A DNA stretch of 9,346 nucleotides from an uncultured Corynebacterium sp. (GTDB taxonomy: Bacteria > Actinomycetota > Actinomycetes > Mycobacteriales > Mycobacteriaceae): positions 1-9,346 of the forward strand of contig NZ_CALLDG010000165.1 in assembly GCF_937999985.1 (NCBI RefSeq), read 5' to 3'. How positions within the stretch are numbered: position 1 is the first letter of the stretch; each line of letters begins with the position of its first letter. Shown piece by piece: positions 1 through 5,819 of the stretch. Made by a program: the position numbers and the translations under genes. The notes beneath the pieces were generated by a model that ran no database searches, was not told the origin of the DNA, and was given only the letters and a program-made list of their open reading frames with translations.

Positions 1-985
1 GGCTGTGGCCAATGTGCAGCAATCGGTGATGCAGGTGCTTCTTATCTGGAGAGAACGGGCTCTTGCCCTGGGACACGCGCCGCACGACTGCCATCACCAG
101 GTCCAGCAGTGGAATGGACAGGGCCGCCAGAACCACGATCATCGGCGAGAGCAGAGCCACCATATCCGCCGGCCCGTACAGCGCCGCGTTAATGCGCCCG
201 GATGCCGACGTGCAGGCCGCGGACAGCAGCAGGCCGATCAGCATCGCGCCGCTATCCCCCATGAAGATGCGCGCTGGCGAAAAGTTGTGAGGCAGGAAAC
301 CCATGCAGATTCCCACCAGCGCCGCAGAGATGATCGCTGGCGGGTAGGCCGCCACGGTGCCGCCCTGGTCATGCAGGATGGTCAGCGAGTAGATTAGGAT
401 CGTCCCGGCGGCGATCGCCCCCAACCCCGCGGCCAGACCGTCCAGGCCATCGACGAAATTCATCGCGTTCACGATCGTGACGGTCAAAAGCGCCGTCTGG
501 ATCGTGGACTGGATCTGGTCCAGAATCAGCGTGGTGCCGTCCCCGAACGGCAGGTAGAACAAATACCAGCTCAAGCCCATCAGGCTCATCACCACGGCAC
601 CCACTACCTGCCCGCCGAGCTTCAGCACCCAGGAGATGTCGTAGAGGTCGTCCACCACCCCGACGACCACAATCACGAAGGCGGCCATCAGCACCGCCGT
701 CATATCTGGCGTTACCGGCGGGAACCCGCGCGTCAACGCGGGCAGCTGGTTGGCCACCACTACGGCCACGACCAGCCCCGTAAACATCGCTACCCCGCCC
801 AGCCGGGGCATCGGAACTTGGTGCACGTCGCGCTCGCGCGGGGCTGCCATCCGGCCGTAGCGCAGAATCACCGAGCGCACCACGCCCGTCACCAGATACG
901 TCACCGTGCAGGCGACGAGCAGCACCAACACCAACTCGCGCAGGGGAATACCTGCGCCGATAGCCGGCTGGGCAAGGACTGTCAT
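1..985 (-). CDS. wecA: WecA-like undecaprenyl/decaprenyl-phosphate GlcNAc-1-phosphate transferase, 3' end missing
   Basis: This is a polytopic membrane enzyme of the MraY/WecA family. It transfers a sugar-1-phosphate (GlcNAc-1-P in relatives) from a UDP-sugar onto a polyprenyl phosphate; in mycolata this primes the arabinogalactan linker. The reverse strand reads open for 328 codons from ATG at 985 to the left edge, so the C-terminus lies outside. I see hydrophobic segments near residues 18-41, 65-80 and 97-111. The Mg-binding motif VVDDLYD is at 110-116, the active-site motif NAMNFVDGLDG at 173-183, FMGDSG at 241-246, and the His-rich cytoplasmic motif PDKKHLHHRLLH at 313-324. The start is fixed by the TAATG overlap: the A of its ATG is the last base of the preceding gene's TAA stop, with GGGGAGA just upstream. 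This implies co-transcription and coupled translation with sua5. In mycobacteria the same gene sits just before the atp operon. The family call is firm; the exact sugar substrate is inferred. Confidence 0.95.
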   Translation of the reverse strand, partial: MTVLAQPAIGAGIPLRELVLVLLVACTVTYLVTGVVRSVILRYGRMAAPRERDVHQVPMPRLGGVAMFTGLVVAVVVANQLPALTRGFPPVTPDMTAVLMAAFVIVVVGVVDDLYDISWVLKLGGQVVGAVVMSLMGLSWYLFYLPFGDGTTLILDQIQSTIQTALLTVTIVNAMNFVDGLDGLAAGLGAIAAGTILIYSLTILHDQGGTVAAYPPAIISAALVGICMGFLPHNFSPARIFMGDSGAMLIGLLLSAACTSASGRINAALYGPADMVALLSPMIVVLAALSIPLLDLVMAVVRRVSQGKSPFSPDKKHLHHRLLHIGHS

Positions 986-1644
986 TAGACGTCTCCCCGC
1001 AGCTCCGCACTACTCATTCCCAGAATCTCGGCCACGCGCTCGGTGGTGGCCGCACCCTCGCGAAGGATGCGCGGGCGGCCGGAGGAAAGGTCAACGATGG
1101 TGGAGGCCACGCCATGATGCGCTTCCCCGCCGTCGATGTAGGTTGTCACATCCGCGCCCAGCTGATCCTCGGCCATCTGCACATTCGTCGCCGGCGGCTG
1201 GCCGGAGATATTGGCGCTGGAAACCGCCATCGGGCCGGTGCGTTCGAGCAGCTCCAGCGCAATGGGCTGGTTGGGCATGCGCAACATCACGGTGCCGCGG
1301 GTATCCCCCAGGTTCCACGGCAGGCTCGGCGCCTGGTGGACGACCATCGACAGCCCACCCGGCCAGAAGGCCTCGACGAGCTTGCGCATGTTGTAGGTGT
1401 ACTCGCGCACGAGACCTTGGATGGTGGTCCAGCTGGGAACCAGCACGGGAACGGGCATGTCGGGGCCACGCCCCTTGGCGCGCAGCAGGGCGGCCACTGC
1501 CTCGTTGTCGAAGGCATCGCAGCCGATGCCGTAGACCGTGTCGGTCGGCAGCACGACCAACCGTCCGCCCTTCACCGCATTCGCCGCTGCGTCTAGCGCG
1601 GCCTCGCGGTTCTGCGGATCGGTTGCGTCTACGGTTCTCGACAT
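985..1644 (-). CDS. sua5: L-threonylcarbamoyladenylate synthase (Sua5/YwlC/TsaC family)
   Basis: This cytosolic enzyme makes threonylcarbamoyl-AMP from threonine, bicarbonate and ATP. It is the first step of t6A37 modification in tRNAs that read ANN codons. The 219-residue protein is a single YrdC-type domain without the extra C-terminal Sua5 domain, close to the short TsaC form. Visible motifs are LPTDTVYGIG at 32-41, the substrate-pocket AKGRG at 56-60, WPGGLSMVV at 94-102, LRMPNQP at 121-127, AVSSANISGQPPATN at 140-154 and STIVDL at 181-186. The ATG start has a purine-rich AAGAAAGG about 6 bases upstream. It lies 55 bases behind prmC and overlaps wecA by one base, so it belongs to the rho-prfA-prmC-sua5-wecA block. 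The basic pocket motif is usually KxR followed later by a K; here Met-Pro-Val replaces the more common KP-L context. I expect it to be functional. Confidence 0.95.
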   Translation of the reverse strand: MSRTVDATDPQNREAALDAAANAVKGGRLVVLPTDTVYGIGCDAFDNEAVAALLRAKGRGPDMPVPVLVPSWTTIQGLVREYTYNMRKLVEAFWPGGLSMVVHQAPSLPWNLGDTRGTVMLRMPNQPIALELLERTGPMAVSSANISGQPPATNVQMAEDQLGADVTTYIDGGEAHHGVASTIVDLSSGRPRILREGAATTERVAEILGMSSAELRGDV

Positions 1645-1699
1645 TGCGGCCCTTTCTTGCTCATTTATTACGTGCTCTACCTTAACCCCATCGCCGGTA

Positions 1700-2638
1700 C
1701 TACTGCGGTAGCAGGGCGGTGACGAAGCGCGGCCGGCCAGCCAGGTCGCGGTGTTGAGTGATCTCTCGCCAGCCGCGTTGCTGCATCATGGCCGCCACCT
1801 GCGCGCCGTTGGAGTCGTCGTGTTCTATTCCGACGCCACCACCTGGCCGCCCCAGCGCCTCAGCCCACTGCAGAACCCGTGGCATGAGCTCCAGTCCGTC
1901 GTCCCCGGAGAACACGGCAGCGTGCGGGTCGGCAGCCACCTCGGGGGAAACCTCCGCGGATTCCGGCACGTACGGAGGGTTGCACACCACCACGTCCGCG
2001 TGCGCAAAAGCCTCAGGGGAAACGCCCGCCGTCGCTGGCACCCCAACCGGATCATCGACAGCCAGGTCGGCCTGAATGAAAGTGGTATTGACCTGCGGAA
2101 CAAGTCGGGCATTCCTCTCGGCCAGGCGCAGCGCGTCACGAGAGATTTCGATTCCGGTCAGGGAGATGGGGGCGTCATAAAGAAAAGAAACCCCGAGCCC
2201 CAACGTGCCGGGTCCGCAGCAAAGATCGACCACGTGCGGCGCGGGGCGGCCATTGAGGAAGCGCGCGGCCCAGTCGGCGAGCAGCTCGGTTTCGGGGCGC
2301 GGGACGAAGCAGCCGGGCTCCACAAAGAGGTCCAGGCCGCAGAAGGGGGCGGAGCCGACGATGTGCTGGAGGGGTTCGCGCGCGGCGCGGCGAGTCACCC
2401 AGTCGGCATAGGCGCTGGGGGCGGGATCGTCGGCGCGCATAAAGAGGGTGCCGGGGTCGACGGCGGCGCGGGGCGTGGCAAGAGCGGCGGTGTCAGCACT
2501 GGTTCCAGGAGCAGCAGGGCTAGTGCCGGGGTCGGCGAGCAGGTAGCGCATCAGCAGGCGCGCGTCGACTGCGGCAGAATCGATGCCCGCCGCGCTCAAC
2601 TGTGCGGTGGCCTCCCGGATCGCCTGGTTGATGTTCAA
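1700..2638 (-). CDS. prmC: Peptide chain release factor N5-glutamine methyltransferase PrmC (HemK)
   Basis: PrmC uses S-adenosylmethionine to methylate the glutamine of the GGQ motif in release factors; its substrate RF1 is encoded immediately upstream. The 312-residue protein has the N-terminal helical substrate-binding domain (about 1-90, with REPLQHIVG at 87-95), the family motif FVPRPETELLADW at 111-123, the SAM-binding loop VVDLCCGPGTLGLG at 136-149, and the catalytic NPPYVPES at 220-227. A C-terminal HRDLAGRPRFV is at 296-306. The start is TTG at 2638: an in-frame TGA lies upstream with no ATG or GTG between. It is therefore likely weakly initiated, and it sits directly behind an array of 8-bp repeats. 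A Pro/Ala/Thr/Ser-rich insert of about 28 residues (36-63) interrupts the N-terminal helical domain. The SAM loop has Cys-Cys-Gly-Pro where Thr/Gly-Ser is usual. The function call is firm, the activity level unknown. Confidence 0.96.
   Translation of the reverse strand: MNINQAIREATAQLSAAGIDSAAVDARLLMRYLLADPGTSPAAPGTSADTAALATPRAAVDPGTLFMRADDPAPSAYADWVTRRAAREPLQHIVGSAPFCGLDLFVEPGCFVPRPETELLADWAARFLNGRPAPHVVDLCCGPGTLGLGVSFLYDAPISLTGIEISRDALRLAERNARLVPQVNTTFIQADLAVDDPVGVPATAGVSPEAFAHADVVVCNPPYVPESAEVSPEVAADPHAAVFSGDDGLELMPRVLQWAEALGRPGGGVGIEHDDSNGAQVAAMMQQRGWREITQHRDLAGRPRFVTALLPQ
2636..2638 (-). promoter_or_regulatory. TTG start codon of prmC with a poor ribosome-binding context
   Basis: The first in-frame start after the upstream TGA is TTG; the codons in between include no ATG, GTG or other TTG. 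The nearest purine-rich stretch, GGTGGG, ends only 3 bases before the TTG, closer than a normal Shine-Dalgarno spacing. The protein begins N-I-N-Q-A-I-R, a typical PrmC opening, which supports this start over the next internal TTG (residue 14). Low initiation would fit a low-abundance modifying enzyme next to its abundant substrate, but that is inference. Confidence 0.7.
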
Positions 2639-2641
2639 CGT

Positions 2642-2681
2642 CCCACCGTTCTGCCGTTCTACTGTCCTGCCGTTCTGCCGT
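2642..2681 (-). repeat. Five tandem 8-bp repeats between prfA and prmC
   Basis: Read on the minus strand, this stretch is five consecutive 8-base units: ACGGCAGA, ACGGCAGG, ACAGTAGA, ACGGCAGA, ACGGTGGG. A partial ACG follows, and then the TTG start of prmC. The array fills most of the 63-base gap after the prfA stop. It lies in the untranslated leader of prmC within the polycistronic message. The units are imperfect, with 0-3 differences from ACGGCAGA, so recent slippage is not certain. No terminator-like hairpin is present in the gap. Confidence 0.85.
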
Positions 2682-2701
2682 CACCTGTGGCGAGAAGACG
2701 G

Positions 2702-3778
2702 CTAGTCTTCGGCCTCGAGACGGCGTGCGCGATCGGCTTCCTTTAGCGCCGCAAGCAGGGCCTCCAGGTCGCCGTCCAGGACAGCATCCAGGTTGTTGGC
2801 CTTGTAGCCGATGCGGTGATCAGAAACGCGGGACTCGGGGAAGTTGTAGGTGCGGATGCGCTCGGAACGATCCATGGTGCGGATCTGCGCTGCGCGGCCC
2901 TCGGCTGCCTCGGCCTCGGCCTCTTCTTCCTTCATCTGCTGCAGGCGCGCAGCCAGAACCTGCATCGCGCGGGCGCGGTTCTGGATCTGGGAGCGCTCCT
3001 TCTGACAGGTCACCACGATGTTGGTCGGCAGGTGGGTAATGCGAACCGCCGAGTCCGTGGTGTTCACGCCCTGGCCGCCCTTACCGGAGGAACGGTAGAC
3101 GTCCACGCGGATGTCCTTGTCGTCGATGTGCACGTCCTCGACCTCGTCGGGCTCCGGGTACACCAGCACGCCCGCCGCGGAAGTCTGAATGCGGCCCTGC
3201 GACTCGGTGACGGGGATGCGCTGCACGCGGTGCACGCCGCCTTCGAACTTGAACTCCGACCACGCACCATCGCGGGAGGGCTGCTTGGAACGAATGGACA
3301 GGGTCATGTCCTTCACGCCGCCCAGGTCGGTCTCGTTTAGACCCAGGATCTCGGTGCTAAAGCCGTGGCGCTCAGCGTAGCGCTGGTACATGCGGGCCAG
3401 CTCGCCAGCAAACAGCGCAGCTTCCTCGCCGCCGGCACCGGACTTGATCTCCATGACGATGTCGTCGCCGTCGTGCGGGTCGCGCGGGGCGAGCAGGTCG
3501 GTCAGCTGCTCCTCCAGCTCGCCGATCTCCTCTTCCAGGCGCTTGGCTTCCTCGGCGAATTCCTTGTCCTCGGATGCCATCTCGGACGCAGCCTCGTGGT
3601 CCTCGCGGGCCTGCTCGAGCTTCTGGTGCGTCTGGATGATCGGCTGCAGCTCGGAAAAGCGCTTGCCGACCTTGCGGGCGGCGGCCGGGTCGTTGTGCAG
3701 CTCGGGATCGCTCAGCTGCATTTCCAGGCCCTGGTACTCGGCCAGGATGTCGTCGATGACTGACGGTGATTGGCTCAT
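2702..3778 (-). CDS. prfA: Peptide chain release factor 1 (RF1)
   Basis: RF1 recognises UAA and UAG in the ribosomal A site and triggers hydrolysis of peptidyl-tRNA. The 358-residue length matches the family. The N-terminal part (about 1-100) is a charged coiled coil. The anticodon-like stop-recognition tripeptide is PVT at 189-191, inside HRVQRIPVTESQGR; this PxT form (PAT in E. coli) separates RF1 from RF2, which has SPF. The catalytic loop SSGKGGQGVNTTDSA has GGQ at 234-236, whose Gln is the target of PrmC encoded just downstream. ATG at 3778 is preceded by a strong AGGAGG at an 8-base spacing that lies inside the last codons of rho. Only 3 bases separate the rho stop from the prfA start, so the two genes are almost certainly co-transcribed and probably translationally coupled. 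In mycobacteria rpmE (L31) lies between rho and prfA; it is absent here. Confidence 0.99.
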   Translation of the reverse strand: MSQSPSVIDDILAEYQGLEMQLSDPELHNDPAAARKVGKRFSELQPIIQTHQKLEQAREDHEAASEMASEDKEFAEEAKRLEEEIGELEEQLTDLLAPRDPHDGDDIVMEIKSGAGGEEAALFAGELARMYQRYAERHGFSTEILGLNETDLGGVKDMTLSIRSKQPSRDGAWSEFKFEGGVHRVQRIPVTESQGRIQTSAAGVLVYPEPDEVEDVHIDDKDIRVDVYRSSGKGGQGVNTTDSAVRITHLPTNIVVTCQKERSQIQNRARAMQVLAARLQQMKEEEAEAEAAEGRAAQIRTMDRSERIRTYNFPESRVSDHRIGYKANNLDAVLDGDLEALLAALKEADRARRLEAED

Positions 3779-3781
3779 GAT

Positions 3782-5527
3782 TTAATCCTCCTCGTCCTCG
3801 CCTGCCAGGGGCGCGGAGCTGGCAACCTGCAGCATGAACTCCCGGTTGGTCTTGGTCTTACGCAGCTGCTTGATAAGCAGGTCGATGGCCGCCTGCGAAT
3901 CCAGCGCGGACAGGATGCGGCGCAGCTTGTGCATGATGCGCGCCTCCTCCGGGCTGAGCAGCAGCTCGTCCTTGCGGGTGCCCGACGGGTTCACGTCCAC
4001 GGCCGGGAACACACGACGCTCGGAGATCTTGCGGTCCAGCTTCAACTCTGCGTTGCCAGTGCCCTTGAATTCCTCGAAGATCACCGTGTCGCCGGCCGAG
4101 CCGGTCTCCACCATCGCGGTGGCGATGATCGTCAGTGAGCCACCGTTTTCGATATTGCGGGCAGCACCCAGGAAGCGCTTCGGCGGGTACAGCGCGTTGG
4201 AGTCCACACCACCGGACAGGATGCGGCCCGAGGCCGGCGAGGAGTTGTTGTACGCGCGACCCAGGCGGGTGATGGAATCCAGCAGCAGAACAACGTCCTT
4301 ACCCTGCTCCACCAGGCGCTTTGCGCGCTCGACGGCCAGCTCGGCGACGTTGGTGTGCTCCCCCGGTGGGCGGTCGAACGTGGAGGCGATGACCTCGCCC
4401 TTGACGGAGCGTTGCATGTCCGTCACTTCCTCCGGGCGCTCGTCCACCAGCACCACCATGAGGTAGCACTCGGGGTTGTTCGTGGAGATCGCGTTGGCGA
4501 TGTCCTGCAGGATGGTCGTCTTACCGGCCTTCGGCGGGGAAACGATTAGTGCGCGCTGGCCCTTGCCGATCGGCATGATCAGGTCGATCACGCGGGTGGT
4601 CAGCGTCTTCGGGTCGGTCTCCAGGCGCAGGCGCTGGTTCGGGTACAGCGGGGTCAGCTTCGCAAAGTTCGGGCGCGCTGCCGCCTGCTCCGGGGTCAGG
4701 CCATTAACGGTCTCTACCTGGTAGATCGGCGTGTACTTCTGGCGGTTCCGTCCGCGTCCGCCGCCGTTATTGTTGTTGTGCTTCGGGCGGATGGTGCCGA
4801 CGATCGCGTCGCCGTGGCGCATGCCGTACTTGCGTACCGTGTTGATCGGCACGTACACGTCCGTCGGGCCCGCGTGGTAGCCGGTGGTGCGGATGAACGC
4901 GGTGTTCGCGTCGACGAAGTCGAGGATGCCCGCGACGGGTGTCAGCTCTTCCGGCTTCGGGTCGCGGTTGTTGTTGCCGCCGTTGCCGCCGCCGTTATTG
5001 CCATCACCGTTATTACCGCCGTTGTTGCGGTTGTTATCGCGGTTGTTGTCACGATTATTGTCGCGGCCACGGTTACGACGGTTGCGGCGATTGCGACGGT
5101 TGCGGCGGTTGCCGCGGTTATTGTCGTCCCGGTTGTTATCGCCGCGCTCGTTATCGTGGCGGTTCTTCTCGCGATCTTCGCGGCGCTCTTCACCGCGGTC
5201 GTCACCGATTTGCTCGGAACTATCTGCGGTTTCTTCTTGGCGCTTTTCTTGGTGACGCCCCTCCCGCGCCTCCGCGACCGGCTTTTCCTTCGGCTCCTTA
5301 GGCTCCTTAGGCTCCTTCGGTGCAGTCTCTTCGGCAGGCTGCGGCTTCCGGGGCGCTCCACCGCCACTCGATGCACCACCGGACTCGATAACGGCGATCA
5401 GCTCGCCTTTGCGAAGACCAGAGGTGCCTTTCAGCCCCTGTGCCGCTGCAATCTGTCGCAGCTCCGGCAATTTCAACGAGGCGAGGCCATTGGCTTGGCC
5501 ACGAGCCAAAATATCGGACAGGCTCAC
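3782..5527 (-). CDS. rho: Transcription termination factor Rho with an Asn/Arg-rich insert
   Basis: Rho is a hexameric RNA-dependent ATPase that ends transcription at C-rich, unstructured RNA. The 581-residue protein has a short N-terminal helical Rho_N domain (about 1-50), a long disordered insert (about 51-192), an OB-type RNA-binding domain (about 195-275), and a very conserved motor. Visible in the motor are MPIGKGQRALIVSPPKAGKTT at 318-338 (Walker A with K336), VDERPEEVTDM at 361-371, Walker B VVLLLDSITR at 412-421, and the R- and Q-loop regions around 431-460. The insert has (KEP)n at 70-83, RRN repeats at 140-153 and DNN/NGG stretches at 155-188; a smaller N/G/R-rich loop lies at 250-263. 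The start is GTG at 5527, with AAAGGA 5 bases upstream, and the protein begins as a typical Rho_N domain. It heads the block with prfA, prmC, sua5 and wecA. A long structured leader (5528 to about 5764) suggests autoregulation. Confidence 0.99.
   Translation of the reverse strand: MSLSDILARGQANGLASLKLPELRQIAAAQGLKGTSGLRKGELIAVIESGGASSGGGAPRKPQPAEETAPKEPKEPKEPKEKPVAEAREGRHQEKRQEETADSSEQIGDDRGEERREDREKNRHDNERGDNNRDDNNRGNRRNRRNRRNRRNRGRDNNRDNNRDNNRNNGGNNGDGNNGGGNGGNNNRDPKPEELTPVAGILDFVDANTAFIRTTGYHAGPTDVYVPINTVRKYGMRHGDAIVGTIRPKHNNNNGGGRGRNRQKYTPIYQVETVNGLTPEQAAARPNFAKLTPLYPNQRLRLETDPKTLTTRVIDLIMPIGKGQRALIVSPPKAGKTTILQDIANAISTNNPECYLMVVLVDERPEEVTDMQRSVKGEVIASTFDRPPGEHTNVAELAVERAKRLVEQGKDVVLLLDSITRLGRAYNNSSPASGRILSGGVDSNALYPPKRFLGAARNIENGGSLTIIATAMVETGSAGDTVIFEEFKGTGNAELKLDRKISERRVFPAVDVNPSGTRKDELLLSPEEARIMHKLRRILSALDSQAAIDLLIKQLRKTKTNREFMLQVASSAPLAGEDEED
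3787..3792 (-). promoter_or_regulatory. Strong Shine-Dalgarno site of prfA inside the end of rho
   Basis: The minus strand reads AGGAGG followed by 8 bases and then ATG of prfA. The site lies within the codons for the acidic C-terminal tail of Rho (EDEED), so rho translation runs straight across it. This fixes the prfA start and suggests that ribosomes ending rho can re-initiate on prfA. Confidence 0.85.
4958..5143 (-). repeat. Low-complexity Asn/Arg/Gly codon repeat inside rho
   Basis: This stretch encodes Rho residues 129-190. Residues 131-190 hold 25 Asn, 16 Arg and 11 Gly out of 60. The DNA is built from short repeats: 9-base units giving NRR/RRN (about 5070-5110) and 12-base units giving DNNR (about 5026-5065). 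Such tracts expand and contract easily and usually differ in length between strains. The opposite strand reads as long Val/Ala/Ile-rich open frames, which are artefacts of the repeats. Confidence 0.9.
5279..5320 (-). repeat. 9-bp tandem repeat encoding KEP units in rho
   Basis: On the plus strand a 9-base unit GGCTCCTTA recurs almost perfectly, giving Rho residues 70-83 as Pro-Lys-Glu repeats. This is a second, chemically different low-complexity block upstream of the Asn/Arg block. It acts as a charged linker between the helical N-terminal domain and the RNA-binding insert. Confidence 0.8.
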
Positions 5528-5632
5528 AAAAGTCCTTTCACGTCCGGCTTCTTCATCGACCCTTCAAAAAGCCTGCGAAGCTCCAGGGTTGGCCAGACAT
5601 GCGTATTCGACAACAGTTTTTAATTTAACCCA

Positions 5633-5665
5633 AAGATTGCGGGAATCTTCCAGAAAGATTGCCGC
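5633..5665 (-). promoter_or_regulatory. Two mutually exclusive hairpins in the rho leader
   Basis: On the minus strand, AATCTT (5655-5660) can pair with AAGATT (5644-5649) across a 5-base loop. This hairpin is extended by GCGG/CCGC (5662-5665 with 5639-5642) beyond one C-C mismatch. The same AAGATT can instead pair with a second AATCTT (5633-5638) across a different 5-base loop, CCCGC. The two pairings share the middle arm and exclude each other. The first is the more stable. Neither is followed by a T-run, so this is not a simple intrinsic terminator. Confidence 0.55.
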
Positions 5666-5717
5666 CTTAACGTCCCACGATGCGACTGGCGGCGGGTGTA
5701 GCGCGGGGTGGCGTCGT

Positions 5718-5742
5718 AAAAAGAAAGAAAGAGAAAAAGAAA
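5718..5742 (-). promoter_or_regulatory. 25-base polypyrimidine tract in the rho leader (candidate Rho-loading site)
   Basis: The plus strand is pure A/G for 25 bases, so the rho transcript is pure U/C here, mostly U with a C every few bases (UUUC and UCUC units). Rho binds unstructured pyrimidine-rich RNA with a preference for YC steps, and this is the only such tract in the window outside coding sequence. It is rich in U rather than C, which is less than ideal for a rut site. Confidence 0.45.
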
Positions 5743-5770
5743 CGAGCCTCACATCCGGCTTCCGTAGCTA

Positions 5771-5776
5771 ACCATA
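5771..5776 (-). promoter_or_regulatory. Candidate -10 element for rho
   Basis: The minus strand reads GCTATGGTTAG, containing TATGGT, a match to the actinobacterial TAnnnT -10 pattern with flanking bases like the corynebacterial extended form. No convincing -35 hexamer is seen at 16-18 bases upstream, which is common in this group. It would start the rho message near 5764. A second weaker candidate, TAAATT at 5622-5627, would give a leader of about 90 bases without the pyrimidine tract. Confidence 0.45.
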
Positions 5777-5806
5777 GCACCTCCCACACCGCGAGTACCT
5801 AACGGC

Positions 5807-5812
5807 TAGGCT
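5807..5812 (+). promoter_or_regulatory. Candidate -10 element giving a leaderless ligase transcript
   Basis: TAGGCT fits the actinobacterial TAnnnT -10 pattern and ends 7 bases before the ATG at 5820, so transcription would begin at or next to the start codon. There is no Shine-Dalgarno sequence before that ATG, which agrees with leaderless translation. An out-of-frame ATG at 5816 is too close to the element to be the first transcribed base. No clear -35 is visible. Confidence 0.5.
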
Positions 5813-5819
5813 GAAATGC

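Larger units (their letters stand above)
5528..5764 (-). promoter_or_regulatory. Long structured leader of the rho transcript
   Basis: If transcription starts a few bases after the TATGGT element at 5771-5776, the rho message carries about 237 untranslated bases. From 5' to 3' they hold a 25-base pure-pyrimidine tract (5718-5742), a G/C-rich stretch, a pair of overlapping hairpins (5633-5665), an AT-rich stretch (about 5617-5630), and the AAAGGA ribosome site (5533-5538). A leader this long and ordered before rho fits the known habit of Rho to control its own synthesis by early termination. The extent depends on an unmapped start site. Confidence 0.5.

Noticed and set aside
369..1010. Minus-strand open frame of 213 codons over wecA
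   Set aside because: It is a shifted frame of wecA, Arg/Gly-rich with no recognisable motif. The frame starting at 985 carries all WecA motifs.
1645..1699. Promoter for sua5 (TAAGGT near 1678-1683) in the prmC-sua5 gap
   Set aside because: The hexamer is a loose TAnnnT match with no -35, and a 55-base gap is compatible with a single operon. Too weak to annotate.
2636..2704. CRISPR-like array in the prfA-prmC gap
   Set aside because: The repeats are 8 bp and directly abutting with no spacers, so they are a simple tandem repeat.
1751..2746. Plus-strand open frame of 331 codons opposite prmC
   Set aside because: It is an antisense shadow in high-GC DNA, with no motif and full overlap with a well-supported gene.
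4778..5623. Plus-strand open frame of 281 codons rich in Val, Ala and Ile, resembling membrane segments
   Set aside because: It is the complement of the Asn/Arg codon repeats in rho; the apparent hydrophobicity comes from the repeat composition.
5564..5752. Possible 62-codon upstream ORF in the rho leader, GTG start at 5752
   Set aside because: No ribosome site, rare codons such as TTA and CTA unlike the neighbours, and no recognisable domain. It may only reflect the pyrimidine tract (Phe/Ser/Leu codons). A leader peptide cannot be fully excluded.
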